DNA of 64,000 bases from Myxococcaceae bacterium. GTDB taxonomy: Bacteria; Myxococcota_A; Polyangia; Polyangiales; Ga0077539. Under the pieces are notes generated by a model. It was not told the DNA's origin, ran no database searches, and saw nothing but the letters and a program-made list of their open reading frames with translations. The position numbers were made by a program, and so were the translations under genes. Positions 54,613-63,890 of this stretch are shown piece by piece (positions within the stretch are counted from its first letter, which is position 1; the number at the start of each line of letters is the position of its first letter). The stretch lies in contig SCUS01000148.1 of the NCBI GenBank assembly GCA_004297725.1, positions 1-64,000 on the forward strand. Reading direction: 5' to 3'.

Positions 54613-56985
54613 CTACACGGCGCGCCAGCGCGAGGGCGAGGCCCAGGCGGCGACGAGGTAGAGCACGCCCGCCGCCGCGAAGGTCGCGGGGATGCCGAAC
54701 CACACCGAGAGGGTGGTGGCGAGGACCGACCCCAGCACGCTGGTCGCGCCGTTGACCCCGAGCGCCAGCGCCGCGCCCTCTCGCTTCGGGAGCGCCCTCA
54801 GCCCCGCCGGGAAGAAGAGCCCGAGGACGAGGCCCACGACCGCCGCGCAGGCCGCCGCGCCGCCGAAGCGCAGGGCCGCGGCGCCCTCCAGGGTGGCCCG
54901 GGCGAGCGGGCGCAGCACCGCGTAGGGGAGCGCCGCGAGCAGGGCGGCGGCGGCGACGGCGGCGACGGTGACGTGGCGGTTGGTGCGCAGCACGCGCGGA
55001 GACAGCAGCGCCCCGACGCCGGTGGCGACGAGCATCCCGGCGAGGGCGACGATGAGCGCGTAGGTGGGGTGCCCGAGCACGACGTGGAGGCGCTGCACCA
55101 GGGCGAGCTCGGCGGTCATGTATCCGGCGCCGAGGGCGCCGAAGTAGACCAGGGCGCGGCCCTGCGGGCGCTCGGGGTCGCGGGCCGAGCGGAGCAGCGC
55201 CGGGCCGAGCAGCCAGGCGGCCACGAGGAGCACCACGGCGAAGGTGGCCAGCAGCTCGAACATGGCGGTGGCGTTGCCCGAGATGACGCCGCCGCTGCCG
55301 CGGGCGAGCTCGAGGGCGACGATGGGGTGGAGCCACGCGCTGGGCGCGAGGAGCTGGAAGAAGAAAGGGCGCTCGTCGGTGGGGGCGGAGGTGTCGAGCC
55401 CCAGGGGGCGGCCGACGGCGGCGAGGGCGGCGTCGTCGCGGGCCTCGAGGATGGCGTCGAGCAGGGGCTCGGTCACCGGCCGGTCGGGGGTGACGAGCAG
55501 GGTGAAGCGCAGGCGGGTCTCGAGGTCGTGGAGCGCGGCGATGTCGGCGGCGGAGAAGGGAGCCGGGCTCACCAGGATGGTGGCGACGTTGCCCGCGGCG
55601 AGGAGGGCGAGGTGCTCTCGGGGGCGAGCGACGCCGCGGTCGTGGAGCGAGGCGACGGCGAGGGCGACGAGGCGTGCGGTCTCGCTCACCCGGCGCGGGT
55701 CGTACCAGCGGGAGAAGGTGAGCACGCCGGAGGGCGCCACGCGGCGGAGGAAGATCGACCAGGCCTCGCGGGTGTAGAGCGTGGCCTCGGTGTGGGCGAA
55801 GGCCCCGGCGGAGGTGGCGGCCCAGGTGTCGACGAGGGAGGCCTGGAGCACCGAGCAGTGCATGCGGGAGCGGGCGAAGAGGGCGCGCCCGTCGCCGAGG
55901 CGCACGGTGACGCGCGGGTCGTCGATGGTGGGCGAGCGGCCGCGGACGGCGTGGAGCATCGCGACGATGCCGGGGTTGATCTCCGCGCCGTAGACGTGGT
56001 CGTGGCCGACGGCGAGGGCGGCGATGAGGTCGCGGCCGCCTCCGACGCCGATGACGCAGGCGTTTCCGGTGGGGCGCAGCACGTGGGCCGAGGTGGTGGC
56101 GTCGAAGCGCAGGATGTTGAGCTGCGAGGGGGTGCGCCAGGCGTAGACGGGGGTGGCGGCCTCGCCGTCGAGGGTGGCGTCGGCGGCCTCGACCATACCT
56201 GGCGGGGTATTCGGGGAGGGCGACCAGAGGTGCCAGTGAGAGACCTGCCGGAAGGGGCCGAGGCGCACATAGGCGAGCGGGGTCCAGGCCTCGAAGGTGG
56301 GGGTCTCGCGCTCCGGGCGGGGAGCTCCCTTGGGATAGCGGATCACCAGGCCCGCGTCGGAGCCGCGGGCGCCGAGGGCGATGACGAGCGAGGCGACGGC
56401 CATGGCGACGGCGCGGGCGCGGGTGCGGTCGCCGGGCGGGGCGACGACCCGGGCCGCGGCGGCGCTGAGGGCCGCGAGGAGGAAGAGCGCGTCGGGGGCG
56501 CCGAAGGGGCCCAGCAGCACGAGCGGGGCGAGAGCTCCCAGGGCCGCGGCGCCCAGGTCGACGGCGTAGAGCACCGGCGTGGGGACGGCGGCGTCCGCGA
56601 GCAGGCGGGCGACGATGGCGCCGCCCGCGACCAGCGGGATCGCGGCGGCCGCGCTCACGACCATCAGCGCCGCGAGCGAGGAGAGGTTGAGCGAGAAGGT
56701 GAGCGGCACGGAGACCACGACCGCGACGGTGATGGCGAGGCCGAGGGAGAGGGCGAGGAGGCGCCGGGCGATCCACGGCGCGAGGGGCTCTCCGGCGCGG
56801 GACGCGGCGTCGGCGTCGAGCGAGCCCCGCGTGAGGCCGAGCATCGCCAGCGAGAGGACGACGAACGCGAGGCCGTACCAGGTGGTGACCGAGAGCGCGC
56901 GGGTGAGCAGCACCTCGGCGGCGACGGTGGTCGCGGACACGAGGGCGAGCACCGCGAGGGTGAGGCCGCGGGAGACCGTAGACAT
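54613..56985 (-). CDS. Membrane spermidine-synthase-like protein
   Basis: A 790-residue protein with a seven- or eight-helix N-terminal membrane domain (about 1-210), a soluble Rossmann methyltransferase/spermidine-synthase-like domain (about 280-560) and another membrane domain to the end. The soluble part has CVIGVGGGRDLIAAL and VYGAEINPG as nucleotide-binding elements and DDPRVTVRLGDGRALF as in polyamine synthases. Such giant membrane forms are widespread in bacteria, but activity is rarely shown. ATG 56985 is chosen over an in-frame GTG or ATG upstream. It may be in an operon with the antiporter. Confidence 0.85.
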   Translation of the reverse strand: MSTVSRGLTLAVLALVSATTVAAEVLLTRALSVTTWYGLAFVVLSLAMLGLTRGSLDADAASRAGEPLAPWIARRLLALSLGLAITVAVVVSVPLTFSLNLSSLAALMVVSAAAAIPLVAGGAIVARLLADAAVPTPVLYAVDLGAAALGALAPLVLLGPFGAPDALFLLAALSAAAARVVAPPGDRTRARAVAMAVASLVIALGARGSDAGLVIRYPKGAPRPERETPTFEAWTPLAYVRLGPFRQVSHWHLWSPSPNTPPGMVEAADATLDGEAATPVYAWRTPSQLNILRFDATTSAHVLRPTGNACVIGVGGGRDLIAALAVGHDHVYGAEINPGIVAMLHAVRGRSPTIDDPRVTVRLGDGRALFARSRMHCSVLQASLVDTWAATSAGAFAHTEATLYTREAWSIFLRRVAPSGVLTFSRWYDPRRVSETARLVALAVASLHDRGVARPREHLALLAAGNVATILVSPAPFSAADIAALHDLETRLRFTLLVTPDRPVTEPLLDAILEARDDAALAAVGRPLGLDTSAPTDERPFFFQLLAPSAWLHPIVALELARGSGGVISGNATAMFELLATFAVVLLVAAWLLGPALLRSARDPERPQGRALVYFGALGAGYMTAELALVQRLHVVLGHPTYALIVALAGMLVATGVGALLSPRVLRTNRHVTVAAVAAAALLAALPYAVLRPLARATLEGAAALRFGGAAACAAVVGLVLGLFFPAGLRALPKREGAALALGVNGATSVLGSVLATTLSVWFGIPATFAAAGVLYLVAAWASPSRWRAV

Positions 56986-57032
56986 AGGGGGACGCGACCC
57001 TACCACCAACCACGAATCGTCCACGGCACCCT

Positions 57033-57061
57033 TTGCCAGCCCTGGGGGGCGAGCGTACTGT
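57033..57061 (+). promoter_or_regulatory. Candidate promoter of the 57118 lipoprotein gene
   Basis: TTGCCA (57033-57038) and TACTGT (57056-57061) with the ideal 17-nt spacer. The leader would be about 50 nt and includes a GAGG ribosome site, in contrast to the leaderless-like genes. Confidence 0.55.
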
Positions 57062-57117
57062 CAACAAACCTGCTTGGTAGCGTCGCTGTTCAACATCGCT
57101 GGTCTACGAGGTGATTC

Positions 57118-58062
57118 ATGCACGATCGCTCTAAGCGCACGGTTTTGACGCTCGGTGCCCTCGGTCTCGCGGGGGCCTCCATGGCCCTCGCAGGGTGCTC
57201 CGATCGCCCGGAGGTACAGCGCTCCGTCGCCCAGGTGCAGCAGGCGGTCGGCGAAGGGGCCCAGGGGGCGATGTCCCACCGGCCCGGAGCCCGTCAGCCT
57301 CTTCCCAACGCCCTCGAGGAGAGCGCCAACCTGGTGCAGAACGCCCCGGGGCTGACCGGAGCGATCCCTGCCATCGCTCCCCGCGCCGCCGACCTGCCCG
57401 TCAGCGCCCTGCCGCAGCACCACCCCGACGGCGACTCGGTCGCCTTCGACCCCGACCGCAACCACCTCGACATCGCGACCGCCCGCAGCGGCGACCGCCT
57501 GGGCGTGGCGTGGCACGACAGCGGCGAGGGGATGTGGTTCTCCAGCACCGACCTCCAGGGCCACGGGCACGGCGCTCCGGTGCAGATCCGGGCGCTGGTG
57601 AGCGAGGAGGAGGGCCTCTCGGCGCCGGCGGTGGTGGCCGCGGGCGACGCCTTCGGGGTCGCCTGGGTCGACGCGGAGAACGGCCGGGTGCGCTTCCAGC
57701 TCGTCGGCGTCGACGGCGCCCCGCGCGGATCGTCCGCGATCATCCACGACGGCCTCACCGATCCTCGGGCCGCCCGGCTGGTGTTCAACGGCCGCGAGTT
57801 CGGCCTCGCCGCGCAGCTCCGCGAGGGCGTGTACTTCACCCGGGTCGACACCCAGGGTCGTCGCCTCGACGTCGGGCAGCTCTTCGCCGAGGGCGAGCCC
57901 GTCGACTGCATCGACGCCCTGCGCTGGGACGGCCGGGCCTACTCCGTGGCCTTCTCCATCTCCCGCGACGGGGCCCTCGAGCGCCGCGAGCAGCGCGTCA
58001 CGGCGCCCCGCTCGGTGGCCTTCCACTCCTCGCTCCGGCACCCCGCTCCCCGCTTCATGTAA
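57118..58062 (+). CDS. Lipoprotein with propeller-like repeats
   Basis: A 314-residue lipoprotein (lipobox MALAGC near residue 27). After a Gln/Ala-rich helical spacer, the mature part has repeated beta segments of the GDRLGVAWHD, GDAFGVAWVD, GREFGLAAQL, GRAYSVAFSI type. About four GxxxxVAW units suggest a small beta-propeller. No catalytic motif is seen. It has its own promoter and a GAGGTG ribosome site. Function unknown. Confidence 0.85.
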   Translation: MHDRSKRTVLTLGALGLAGASMALAGCSDRPEVQRSVAQVQQAVGEGAQGAMSHRPGARQPLPNALEESANLVQNAPGLTGAIPAIAPRAADLPVSALPQHHPDGDSVAFDPDRNHLDIATARSGDRLGVAWHDSGEGMWFSSTDLQGHGHGAPVQIRALVSEEEGLSAPAVVAAGDAFGVAWVDAENGRVRFQLVGVDGAPRGSSAIIHDGLTDPRAARLVFNGREFGLAAQLREGVYFTRVDTQGRRLDVGQLFAEGEPVDCIDALRWDGRAYSVAFSISRDGALERREQRVTAPRSVAFHSSLRHPAPRFM

Positions 58063-58183
58063 GCCGCCTCCCCCTTCGGCTCGCGGGTTGCGCGGGCTGC
58101 AGGGTTCGTGGTTTCTTCCTCGCCGCGCGACGGGCTCTAACCCCCCCGCAGAGCCGAACGCGCGAGCGAGGGAGAGCCCGACG

Positions 58184-58876
58184 ATGTCCGAAGCGCTTGC
58201 TCAGACCACTCCGACGCGCGGCGGCTTTCTCCCCCGGCTGGGCTCGGTGCTCGCCATCGCTCCCCTGGGCGTCTGGGTCGCCTGGCACCTCTGGGAGAAC
58301 CTCTACGCCTGGCGCGGTGACGCCGCGTGGTCCGAGCGCGCGGTCGACACCGTGGTCACCGCCGAGGGCCGCGCGTACGTCGGCAACCCGCTGAGCGCTG
58401 CGCTCGTCAGCGCGGTGGTGTTCGCTCCGCTGCTCATCCACGTCGCCTGGGGCCTGCGTCGGCTCTCGATGGCGAAGCCCAACGGGTACCGCTTCTTCGG
58501 CAACGCGAAGTACGTCCTTCAGCGGCTGTCCGCGCTGGGGCTGCTCGGGTTCATCGCGGCGCACGTCTACCTGGCGCGCATCGGCCCAGGGCTCCACAGC
58601 CCCACCGGGCACGAGAGCTTCGAAGATCTCGCGGGGCATATGCGCCACCACCTGCCCACGCTGGTGGTCTACCTCTTGGGCGTGCTGGGCACGACCTTCC
58701 ACCTGGCCAACGGGGTGTACACCGCGTCGTTCATCCACGGCATCGCCGCGTCGCCGAGGGCGCAGCGTCGGATGCAGGCGGTCTCGGTGGCGCTCTTCGT
58801 GGTGCTGCTGGGCGTGGGCTGGGGCGCCGTCGCCGGGCTCTACGTCGCCGGCGCGCCGTACATCCCGCCGGGCTGA
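58184..58876 (+). CDS. SdhC-type cytochrome b subunit of succinate dehydrogenase
   Basis: A 230-residue protein with five membrane helices, the layout of the b558-type SdhC found with two-subunit anchors. Conserved His residues for two haems are visible (WVAWHLWENLYAW, LLIHVAWGL, IAAHVYLAR, TFHLANGVY). It would anchor succinate dehydrogenase or fumarate reductase and pass electrons to quinone. No sdhA or sdhB gene lies in the window on either side, so partners are encoded elsewhere. GGGAGAG serves as ribosome site. Confidence 0.88.
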   Translation: MSEALAQTTPTRGGFLPRLGSVLAIAPLGVWVAWHLWENLYAWRGDAAWSERAVDTVVTAEGRAYVGNPLSAALVSAVVFAPLLIHVAWGLRRLSMAKPNGYRFFGNAKYVLQRLSALGLLGFIAAHVYLARIGPGLHSPTGHESFEDLAGHMRHHLPTLVVYLLGVLGTTFHLANGVYTASFIHGIAASPRAQRRMQAVSVALFVVLLGVGWGAVAGLYVAGAPYIPPG

Positions 58877-58880
58877 GCGA

Positions 58881-59291
58881 TCAGCCCATCACCCGCGCGA
58901 GCACCGCGCGGAGGGCCTCGAACTCGAAGGGCTTCTCCATCTGCTCGTTGGAAACGCGGGCGAGGAAGGCCTGCGCCCTGGCCGTGTACGCCCCGCCGGT
59001 GAGGAAGATCGTGCGCTCGAGCTGATCGGGCGCGGCCGTCTCCATGGCCTCGAAGAGCTGCGGGCCGTCCATGCCGGGCATGTTGATGTCGCAGAGGATG
59101 GCGTCGAAGCGGGCGCCCTCCGCGAAGAGCTTGAGGGCGCTCTGGCCGGAGTCGCAGAGGGTGACCTCGTGGTCGAGGCTGAGGATGTGCCCGAGGGACA
59201 CCCGCACGAGGGCGTCGTCGTCGATGACCAGCAGCTTGCCCCGGCGGGCGGCGCCGGGCTTCGAGGGGGAGGAAGGATCGCTGCTGGTCAT
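58881..59291 (-). CDS. Single-domain response regulator
   Basis: A 136-residue receiver with a short Ser/Pro/Arg-rich leader. It has VIDDDALVR for the acidic pocket, phospho-acceptor Asp in ILCDINMPGMDG, the Thr in IFLTGGAY and Lys in MEKPFEFE. There is no output domain. It starts 22 nt after the sucA stop on the same strand, with AGGAG as ribosome site, so it may be read from the sucA transcript. No kinase adjoins it. A link with the citric acid cycle is unsupported beyond position. Confidence 0.9.
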   Translation of the reverse strand: MTSSDPSSPSKPGAARRGKLLVIDDDALVRVSLGHILSLDHEVTLCDSGQSALKLFAEGARFDAILCDINMPGMDGPQLFEAMETAAPDQLERTIFLTGGAYTARAQAFLARVSNEQMEKPFEFEALRAVLARVMG

Positions 59292-59313
59292 CGAAGAACT
59301 CCTGTGAGGGGCG

Positions 59314-62106
59314 TTAGCGCAGTGCCTCATCGAGCAGCCTGGACTGCTCGAGCTTGTGGCTTGCGTGCGAGCCCGTCGCAGGCGACGCGCTCTCCTCGCG
59401 GGCCACGCAGCCCAGCGGGAACCGCCCCCCCAACATCCCGGGCAGGCGGGCGGAGAGGAAATACCACGCTCCCATGTTCCATGGGTCTTCCTGAACCCAG
59501 AAGAGGGGGGTGCCGTGGGCGTAGGGGGCGAGGGCCGCGTCGAGCTCGCTCCTGGACAGGGGGTAGAGCTGCTCCAGGCGGATGATCGCGACGTCCATCG
59601 CCTTGCGCTCGGCGCGGGCGGCGTGGAGGTCCCAGTACACCTTGCCCGAGCAGAGCAGCACCTTGCGGACGGCCTTCGGGTCGACCGCGACGTCGGGGAT
59701 CACCCGCTGGAAGCTCCCGTGGACGAGGTCGTTGACCACCGACTCCTTCGCCCGGAGGAAGCTCTTGGGGGTCATGATGACCAGCGGCTTGCGCAGCGGT
59801 CGAAGCACCTGACGACGCAGGGCGTGGAAGATCTGCGCGGGGGTCGTGAGGTTGCAGACGAAGAGGTTGTCCTCGGCGCAGAGCTGGAGGAAGCGCTCCA
59901 CGCGGCCGCTGGAGTGCTCCGGCCCCTGGCCCTCGAAGCCGTGCGGGAGCAGCAGCGTGAGGCCCGACAGGCGGTTCCACTTGTCCTCACCCGACGACAG
60001 GAACTGATCGATGATGACCTGTCCCCCGTTGGCGAAGTCGCCGAACTGCGCCTCCCAGATGGTGAGGCCGTCGGGGTAGTCGAGGGAGTACCCGTAGTCG
60101 AAGCCCAGCACCCCGGTCTCCGAGAGGGGTGAGTCGTACACCTCGAAGCGCGCCTTGCCGGTCGCGAGCGAGGTCAGCGGGGCGTAGCGCCGGCCGTTGA
60201 CGGCGTCGGTCCAGACCGCGTGGCGGTGGCTGAAGGTGCCACGCCCGGCGTCCTGCCCGGAGAGCCGGATGGGGAAGCCCTCTTCGAGCAGCGAGGCGAA
60301 GGCGAGGGCCTCGGCGGTGCCCCAGTCGAGGGCGCTGGTGCCGGTGCTGTTGACCTGGTCGCGACGGCCCTTGAGGAGGTTCTCCACCTTGTGCTGGATG
60401 TGGAAGTCCGCCGGCACCGTGGTGATCGCCTTGATCAGCTCGGTCAGCCGCGGAAGGCTGACCTTCGTCTCCACGTCCGGCACCTGCGCGTCGACGCCGC
60501 CGTGGTAGCGCTCCCAGATGCCCGCGAGGGTGTTCGGCAGCGGGTGGTGCAGCGAGTCCCTCGTCTCGGTGAGCTCCTCCTCGAGGGACTGCTTCCGGTT
60601 GGCGGCGAGGGCGTCGACCTGCTCTCGGGTGACCTTGCCGAGCTGCAGCAGCCGGTCGACGTAGGCCGCGCGGACCGAGGGCTTGCGGTCGATGGCGGAG
60701 TACATCACCGGCTGCGTGAAGCGGGGCTCGTCGGTCTCGTTGTGGCCCCACTTCCGGTAGCAGTACATGTCGATCACGACGTCGCGGCCGAACTGCTGGC
60801 GGTACTCGACCGCGAGGTGGGCGACGTGGGCGACCGCCTCGGGGTCCTCGCCGTTCACGTGGAAGATCGGGATGCCGAGCATCTTCGCGAGGTCGGTGGC
60901 GTAGCGGGTCGAGCGGGCGTCTTCGGTGTTGGTGGTGAAGCCCACCTGGTTGTTGACCACGACGTGGAGCGTTCCGCCGGTGGCGTAGCCGCGCAGGCTC
61001 ATCAGGTTGAGCGTCTCGGCGACCACCCCCTGGCCGATGAAGGCCGCGTCGCCGTGGATGAGGAGCGGCACCACCTGGCGGCGTTGCGTGTCGCCGCGCC
61101 GGTCCTGCTTGGCGCGCACGCGCCCGGTCACCACCGGGTTGACGAACTCCAGGTGCGACGGGTTGAAGGCCAGCGAGAGGTGCATCGAGCCCTGCGCCGT
61201 GGGCCGGTCGCAGGAGTACCCGAGGTGGTACTTCACGTCCCCGCGCCCCATGCTGTGCTCGGGGTGCTTGTCGAAGAAGTGCGCGAAGATGTCCTTCGGC
61301 GACTTCTGCATGATGTTGCAGAGCACGTTGAGGCGGCCGCGGTGGGCCATGCCGATGACGGCCTCCTCGACGCCGAGCTCGCCCGAGCGCTGGAGCATCA
61401 GGTCGAGCAGGGGGATGAGCGACTCGCCGCCCTCCAGCGAGAAGCGCTTCGCCCCGGTGAAGTTGGTGTGCAGAAACTGCTCGAAGATCTCCGCGTCGAT
61501 GAGCCGCCCGAGGATGTGGAGCTGCTCGTCGGCGTCAAGGTCGAGGCGGTTGGCGCTCGACTCCATGCGCTCGCGCAGCCAGGCGCGCATCTGGAGTTCT
61601 TCGACGTGCATGTACTCCACGCCGATGCTGCGGCAGTAGGTCTCCTCGAGGCGCTCGACGATGGCCCGCACGGTCGCGTCGTGGCCGAGGCCGCCGAGGT
61701 CGCCGGTGGGGACGCGCGCGTCGAGCTCGGCGTCGCTGATGCCGTAGCGGTCGGGCGTGAGCTCTCGCGGCGGGAGCTGGACGAGCCCGAGCGGGTCGAG
61801 CGAGGCCCAGAGGTGACCGCGGAGGCGGTAGGCGTGGATGAGCTGGTTGACCCGCTGCGCGAGCTCGGCGTCGACCCCGATGGGCGCCATGCTGAGCTTC
61901 TGGTGCGGCGGAATCTCCACGACGCCGTGGCCGTTGCCGTTGCTGACCGGGTGGCCGTTGCCGGAGGGCGCGACGCCGTGGCCGGCCTGGGTCTGGAGCC
62001 CGTCGAAGTAGGTGCGCCAGCGCTCGCCAACGGTCGAGGGGTTCTCCTGGTAGCGGAGGAAGAGCTCCTCCACGAATGCCTGATTGACGCCGAAGTCCTG
62101 GTTCAT
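59314..62106 (-). CDS. sucA: 2-oxoglutarate dehydrogenase E1 component
   Basis: A 930-residue enzyme. The N-terminal E2-contact helix starts MNQDFGVNQAFVEELFL. Thiamine diphosphate and active-site motifs include IGMAHRGRLNVL with the catalytic His, LIHGDAAFIGQGVVAE and VVNNQVGFTT, followed by EALAFASLLEEGFPIRLSGQDAGRGTF in the pyrimidine domain and a C-terminus with WVQEDPWNMGAW. It decarboxylates 2-oxoglutarate and passes succinyl to E2 (SucB). No sucB gene follows, so the complex is split on the chromosome. ATG 62106 is preferred, because earlier in-frame residues are unlike the family. Confidence 0.97.
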   Translation of the reverse strand: MNQDFGVNQAFVEELFLRYQENPSTVGERWRTYFDGLQTQAGHGVAPSGNGHPVSNGNGHGVVEIPPHQKLSMAPIGVDAELAQRVNQLIHAYRLRGHLWASLDPLGLVQLPPRELTPDRYGISDAELDARVPTGDLGGLGHDATVRAIVERLEETYCRSIGVEYMHVEELQMRAWLRERMESSANRLDLDADEQLHILGRLIDAEIFEQFLHTNFTGAKRFSLEGGESLIPLLDLMLQRSGELGVEEAVIGMAHRGRLNVLCNIMQKSPKDIFAHFFDKHPEHSMGRGDVKYHLGYSCDRPTAQGSMHLSLAFNPSHLEFVNPVVTGRVRAKQDRRGDTQRRQVVPLLIHGDAAFIGQGVVAETLNLMSLRGYATGGTLHVVVNNQVGFTTNTEDARSTRYATDLAKMLGIPIFHVNGEDPEAVAHVAHLAVEYRQQFGRDVVIDMYCYRKWGHNETDEPRFTQPVMYSAIDRKPSVRAAYVDRLLQLGKVTREQVDALAANRKQSLEEELTETRDSLHHPLPNTLAGIWERYHGGVDAQVPDVETKVSLPRLTELIKAITTVPADFHIQHKVENLLKGRRDQVNSTGTSALDWGTAEALAFASLLEEGFPIRLSGQDAGRGTFSHRHAVWTDAVNGRRYAPLTSLATGKARFEVYDSPLSETGVLGFDYGYSLDYPDGLTIWEAQFGDFANGGQVIIDQFLSSGEDKWNRLSGLTLLLPHGFEGQGPEHSSGRVERFLQLCAEDNLFVCNLTTPAQIFHALRRQVLRPLRKPLVIMTPKSFLRAKESVVNDLVHGSFQRVIPDVAVDPKAVRKVLLCSGKVYWDLHAARAERKAMDVAIIRLEQLYPLSRSELDAALAPYAHGTPLFWVQEDPWNMGAWYFLSARLPGMLGGRFPLGCVAREESASPATGSHASHKLEQSRLLDEALR

Positions 62107-62229
62107 GTTGCGCTTAACACCCGCGCGGTCGTTGGAGGGAGACCGCCCTGACGGGGCGAGCAACCATAGGGGCATCGCGATCCGATCGCCAGACCGAGGC
62201 GCGCAATCGCCGATCGCCGACGGAGGAGA

Positions 62230-63780
62230 TCACTCGATGGGGATGCGTCCGCCCGACTCCCCGGCCGGTCGCGCGCGGCGCACCGGAGCGCGCGTCGGCG
62301 CGACCCGAGGGGCGGTCGCGGCGGCGGGCGGAGGCGCAGCGACCACCACGGGGGCGACCGCCGGAGCGGGCGTCGGCGCAGCGACCGCAGGCACATCGGG
62401 GAGCGCCGCCGAAGGCGCCTCCGGTGCGGGCGCAGCCGCGGCCGCAGGTGCCGGCGCGGGCACAGCTTCAGGGGCGGGCGAGGGCGGAGCCGCAAGCGGG
62501 CGGGCGGCGATCGGCGGAGGCGTCGGCGGTCGGGACGCCGCGGGTGGTCGCGTCGCGATCAGCGCGACCACGACGCCGACGATCACCAGCAGGCCCGCGG
62601 CCCAGCCGAGCCAGCCGATGCGGTTGATCGGAAGCCGCACCGGCTCGGGGTCGTCTTCGAGGGAGGCGCGCGGGGGAGACCTACGCGGAGGCTGCGGGAG
62701 CAGCTCGGTGATCCGGTCGGAGTCTCGCGGCGCAGGCTCGACCTCGGGCGCTGGTGACGGGACGGGCGCTGGCGCCGGGGCCGGGCGATCGGACGAAGGC
62801 GCAGGCGGAACCGAGAGGCCCTCCCTCCACGCGGCCTGCTGAGGCACCTCGGCGAGCAGGGCCTTCAGCAACGATCCAGCGTCGGGGTAGCGGTCGGCCG
62901 GTCGCAGCGCGAGCGCGCGCTGGAGCACCGCCTCCCAGGGGCCCACGTCGAGGCCCCAGCGGGCGGGCGTCGGGCGTCGTCGGCTGAGCGCCTCGGAGAA
63001 GATCTCCACCGAGTCGTCGCCCTCGTAGGGCGGCTCTCCGGTGAGCATCTCCGTGAGCACGAGCGAGAGCGCGTGCACGTCCGTCCACGGCCCGGTGCGG
63101 GTGCCGCTGAGCTGCTCGGGCGCTGCGTACTCCAGCGAGAACATCTGGAGGTGCGGCTGCGTGGACGTCTGCCCCGGCGACGGCGCCCGGTCGTCGTCGG
63201 TCATCACCTTGGCGATGCCGAAGTCGAGGAGCTTCACCCTCACGTCGCCGCGACGGCTGGTCACCATCATCAGGTTGCCGGGCTTGATGTCGCGGTGGGC
63301 GATGCCCTCCTCGTGGGCCAGCGCCACGGCCTCGATGACCGGTCGCAGCAGCGCGAGGCACTCCGCCGGGGAACGGGCCGCGGTGCCGGTCTCGGCGCGC
63401 GCGTCGAGGTCGTGCTCGAGGGTCTGACCCTCCAGCCACTCCAGGGCCATCCACGGCGCGAGGTCGCCCGTCGGCATGATGGAGCTGCCGAAGTCGAGCA
63501 CCCGCACGATGGCCTCGTGGTCGATGCGCGCGATGGTGCGCGCCTCGTTGGCGAACTTCCGGAAGAACTCGCCGCGCTCGGACTGCGCGTGGTGCGCTGG
63601 GATCTTCAGCACCTTCAGCGCGACCGTCTTCTGGAGCTCGGAGTGCGCGCAGCGGTAGACCACCGCGAAGCCCCCCTCGGCGACCACCGACTCCACCGCG
63701 TACTTCCCGTCGAGGCGGGTGCCCACCAGCCGGAAGGGATCGTTCGGGACCTGCTCTGCGCTCGCCGCCGTGGCCGTCAT
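62230..63780 (-). CDS. Membrane Ser/Thr protein kinase with Ala/Pro-rich outside tail
   Basis: A 516-residue kinase. The kinase domain (about 22-290) has VVAEGGFAVVY as Gly loop, VALKVL, HRDIKPGN and LLDFGIAK, plus EYAAPEQL; it should be active. A Pro/Asp-rich linker precedes one membrane helix (WLGWAAGLLVIVGVVVALIA, near 390-410). The outside tail of about 100 residues is nearly all Ala, Pro and Val and ends in an Arg-rich segment and SGGRIPIE. It could span the periplasm or interact with peptidoglycan. Divergent from the lipoprotein at 63891. Confidence 0.95.
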   Translation of the reverse strand: MTATAASAEQVPNDPFRLVGTRLDGKYAVESVVAEGGFAVVYRCAHSELQKTVALKVLKIPAHHAQSERGEFFRKFANEARTIARIDHEAIVRVLDFGSSIMPTGDLAPWMALEWLEGQTLEHDLDARAETGTAARSPAECLALLRPVIEAVALAHEEGIAHRDIKPGNLMMVTSRRGDVRVKLLDFGIAKVMTDDDRAPSPGQTSTQPHLQMFSLEYAAPEQLSGTRTGPWTDVHALSLVLTEMLTGEPPYEGDDSVEIFSEALSRRRPTPARWGLDVGPWEAVLQRALALRPADRYPDAGSLLKALLAEVPQQAAWREGLSVPPAPSSDRPAPAPAPVPSPAPEVEPAPRDSDRITELLPQPPRRSPPRASLEDDPEPVRLPINRIGWLGWAAGLLVIVGVVVALIATRPPAASRPPTPPPIAARPLAAPPSPAPEAVPAPAPAAAAAPAPEAPSAALPDVPAVAAPTPAPAVAPVVVAAPPPAAATAPRVAPTRAPVRRARPAGESGGRIPIE

Positions 63781-63890
63781 TCCGTGCACCGCACGCCGCA
63801 CGCTACCACGCGACCGCCGCGTCGCCGCTCGCCGTCGTCACGGCACGGCGCTCCACGCCGGGGCGGCGGTGTGATACCCGGTCAGGGACC

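Noticed and set aside
54610..54615. TAGGGT on the minus strand 7 nt before the antiporter start, a leaderless promoter candidate
   Set aside because: Its TAG is the stop codon of the upstream gene in the same apparent operon, so the match may simply be the stop codon.
58881..59291. Treating the receiver after sucA as a citric acid cycle regulator
   Set aside because: Position alone is the only evidence; it has its own ribosome site and no functional link is visible.
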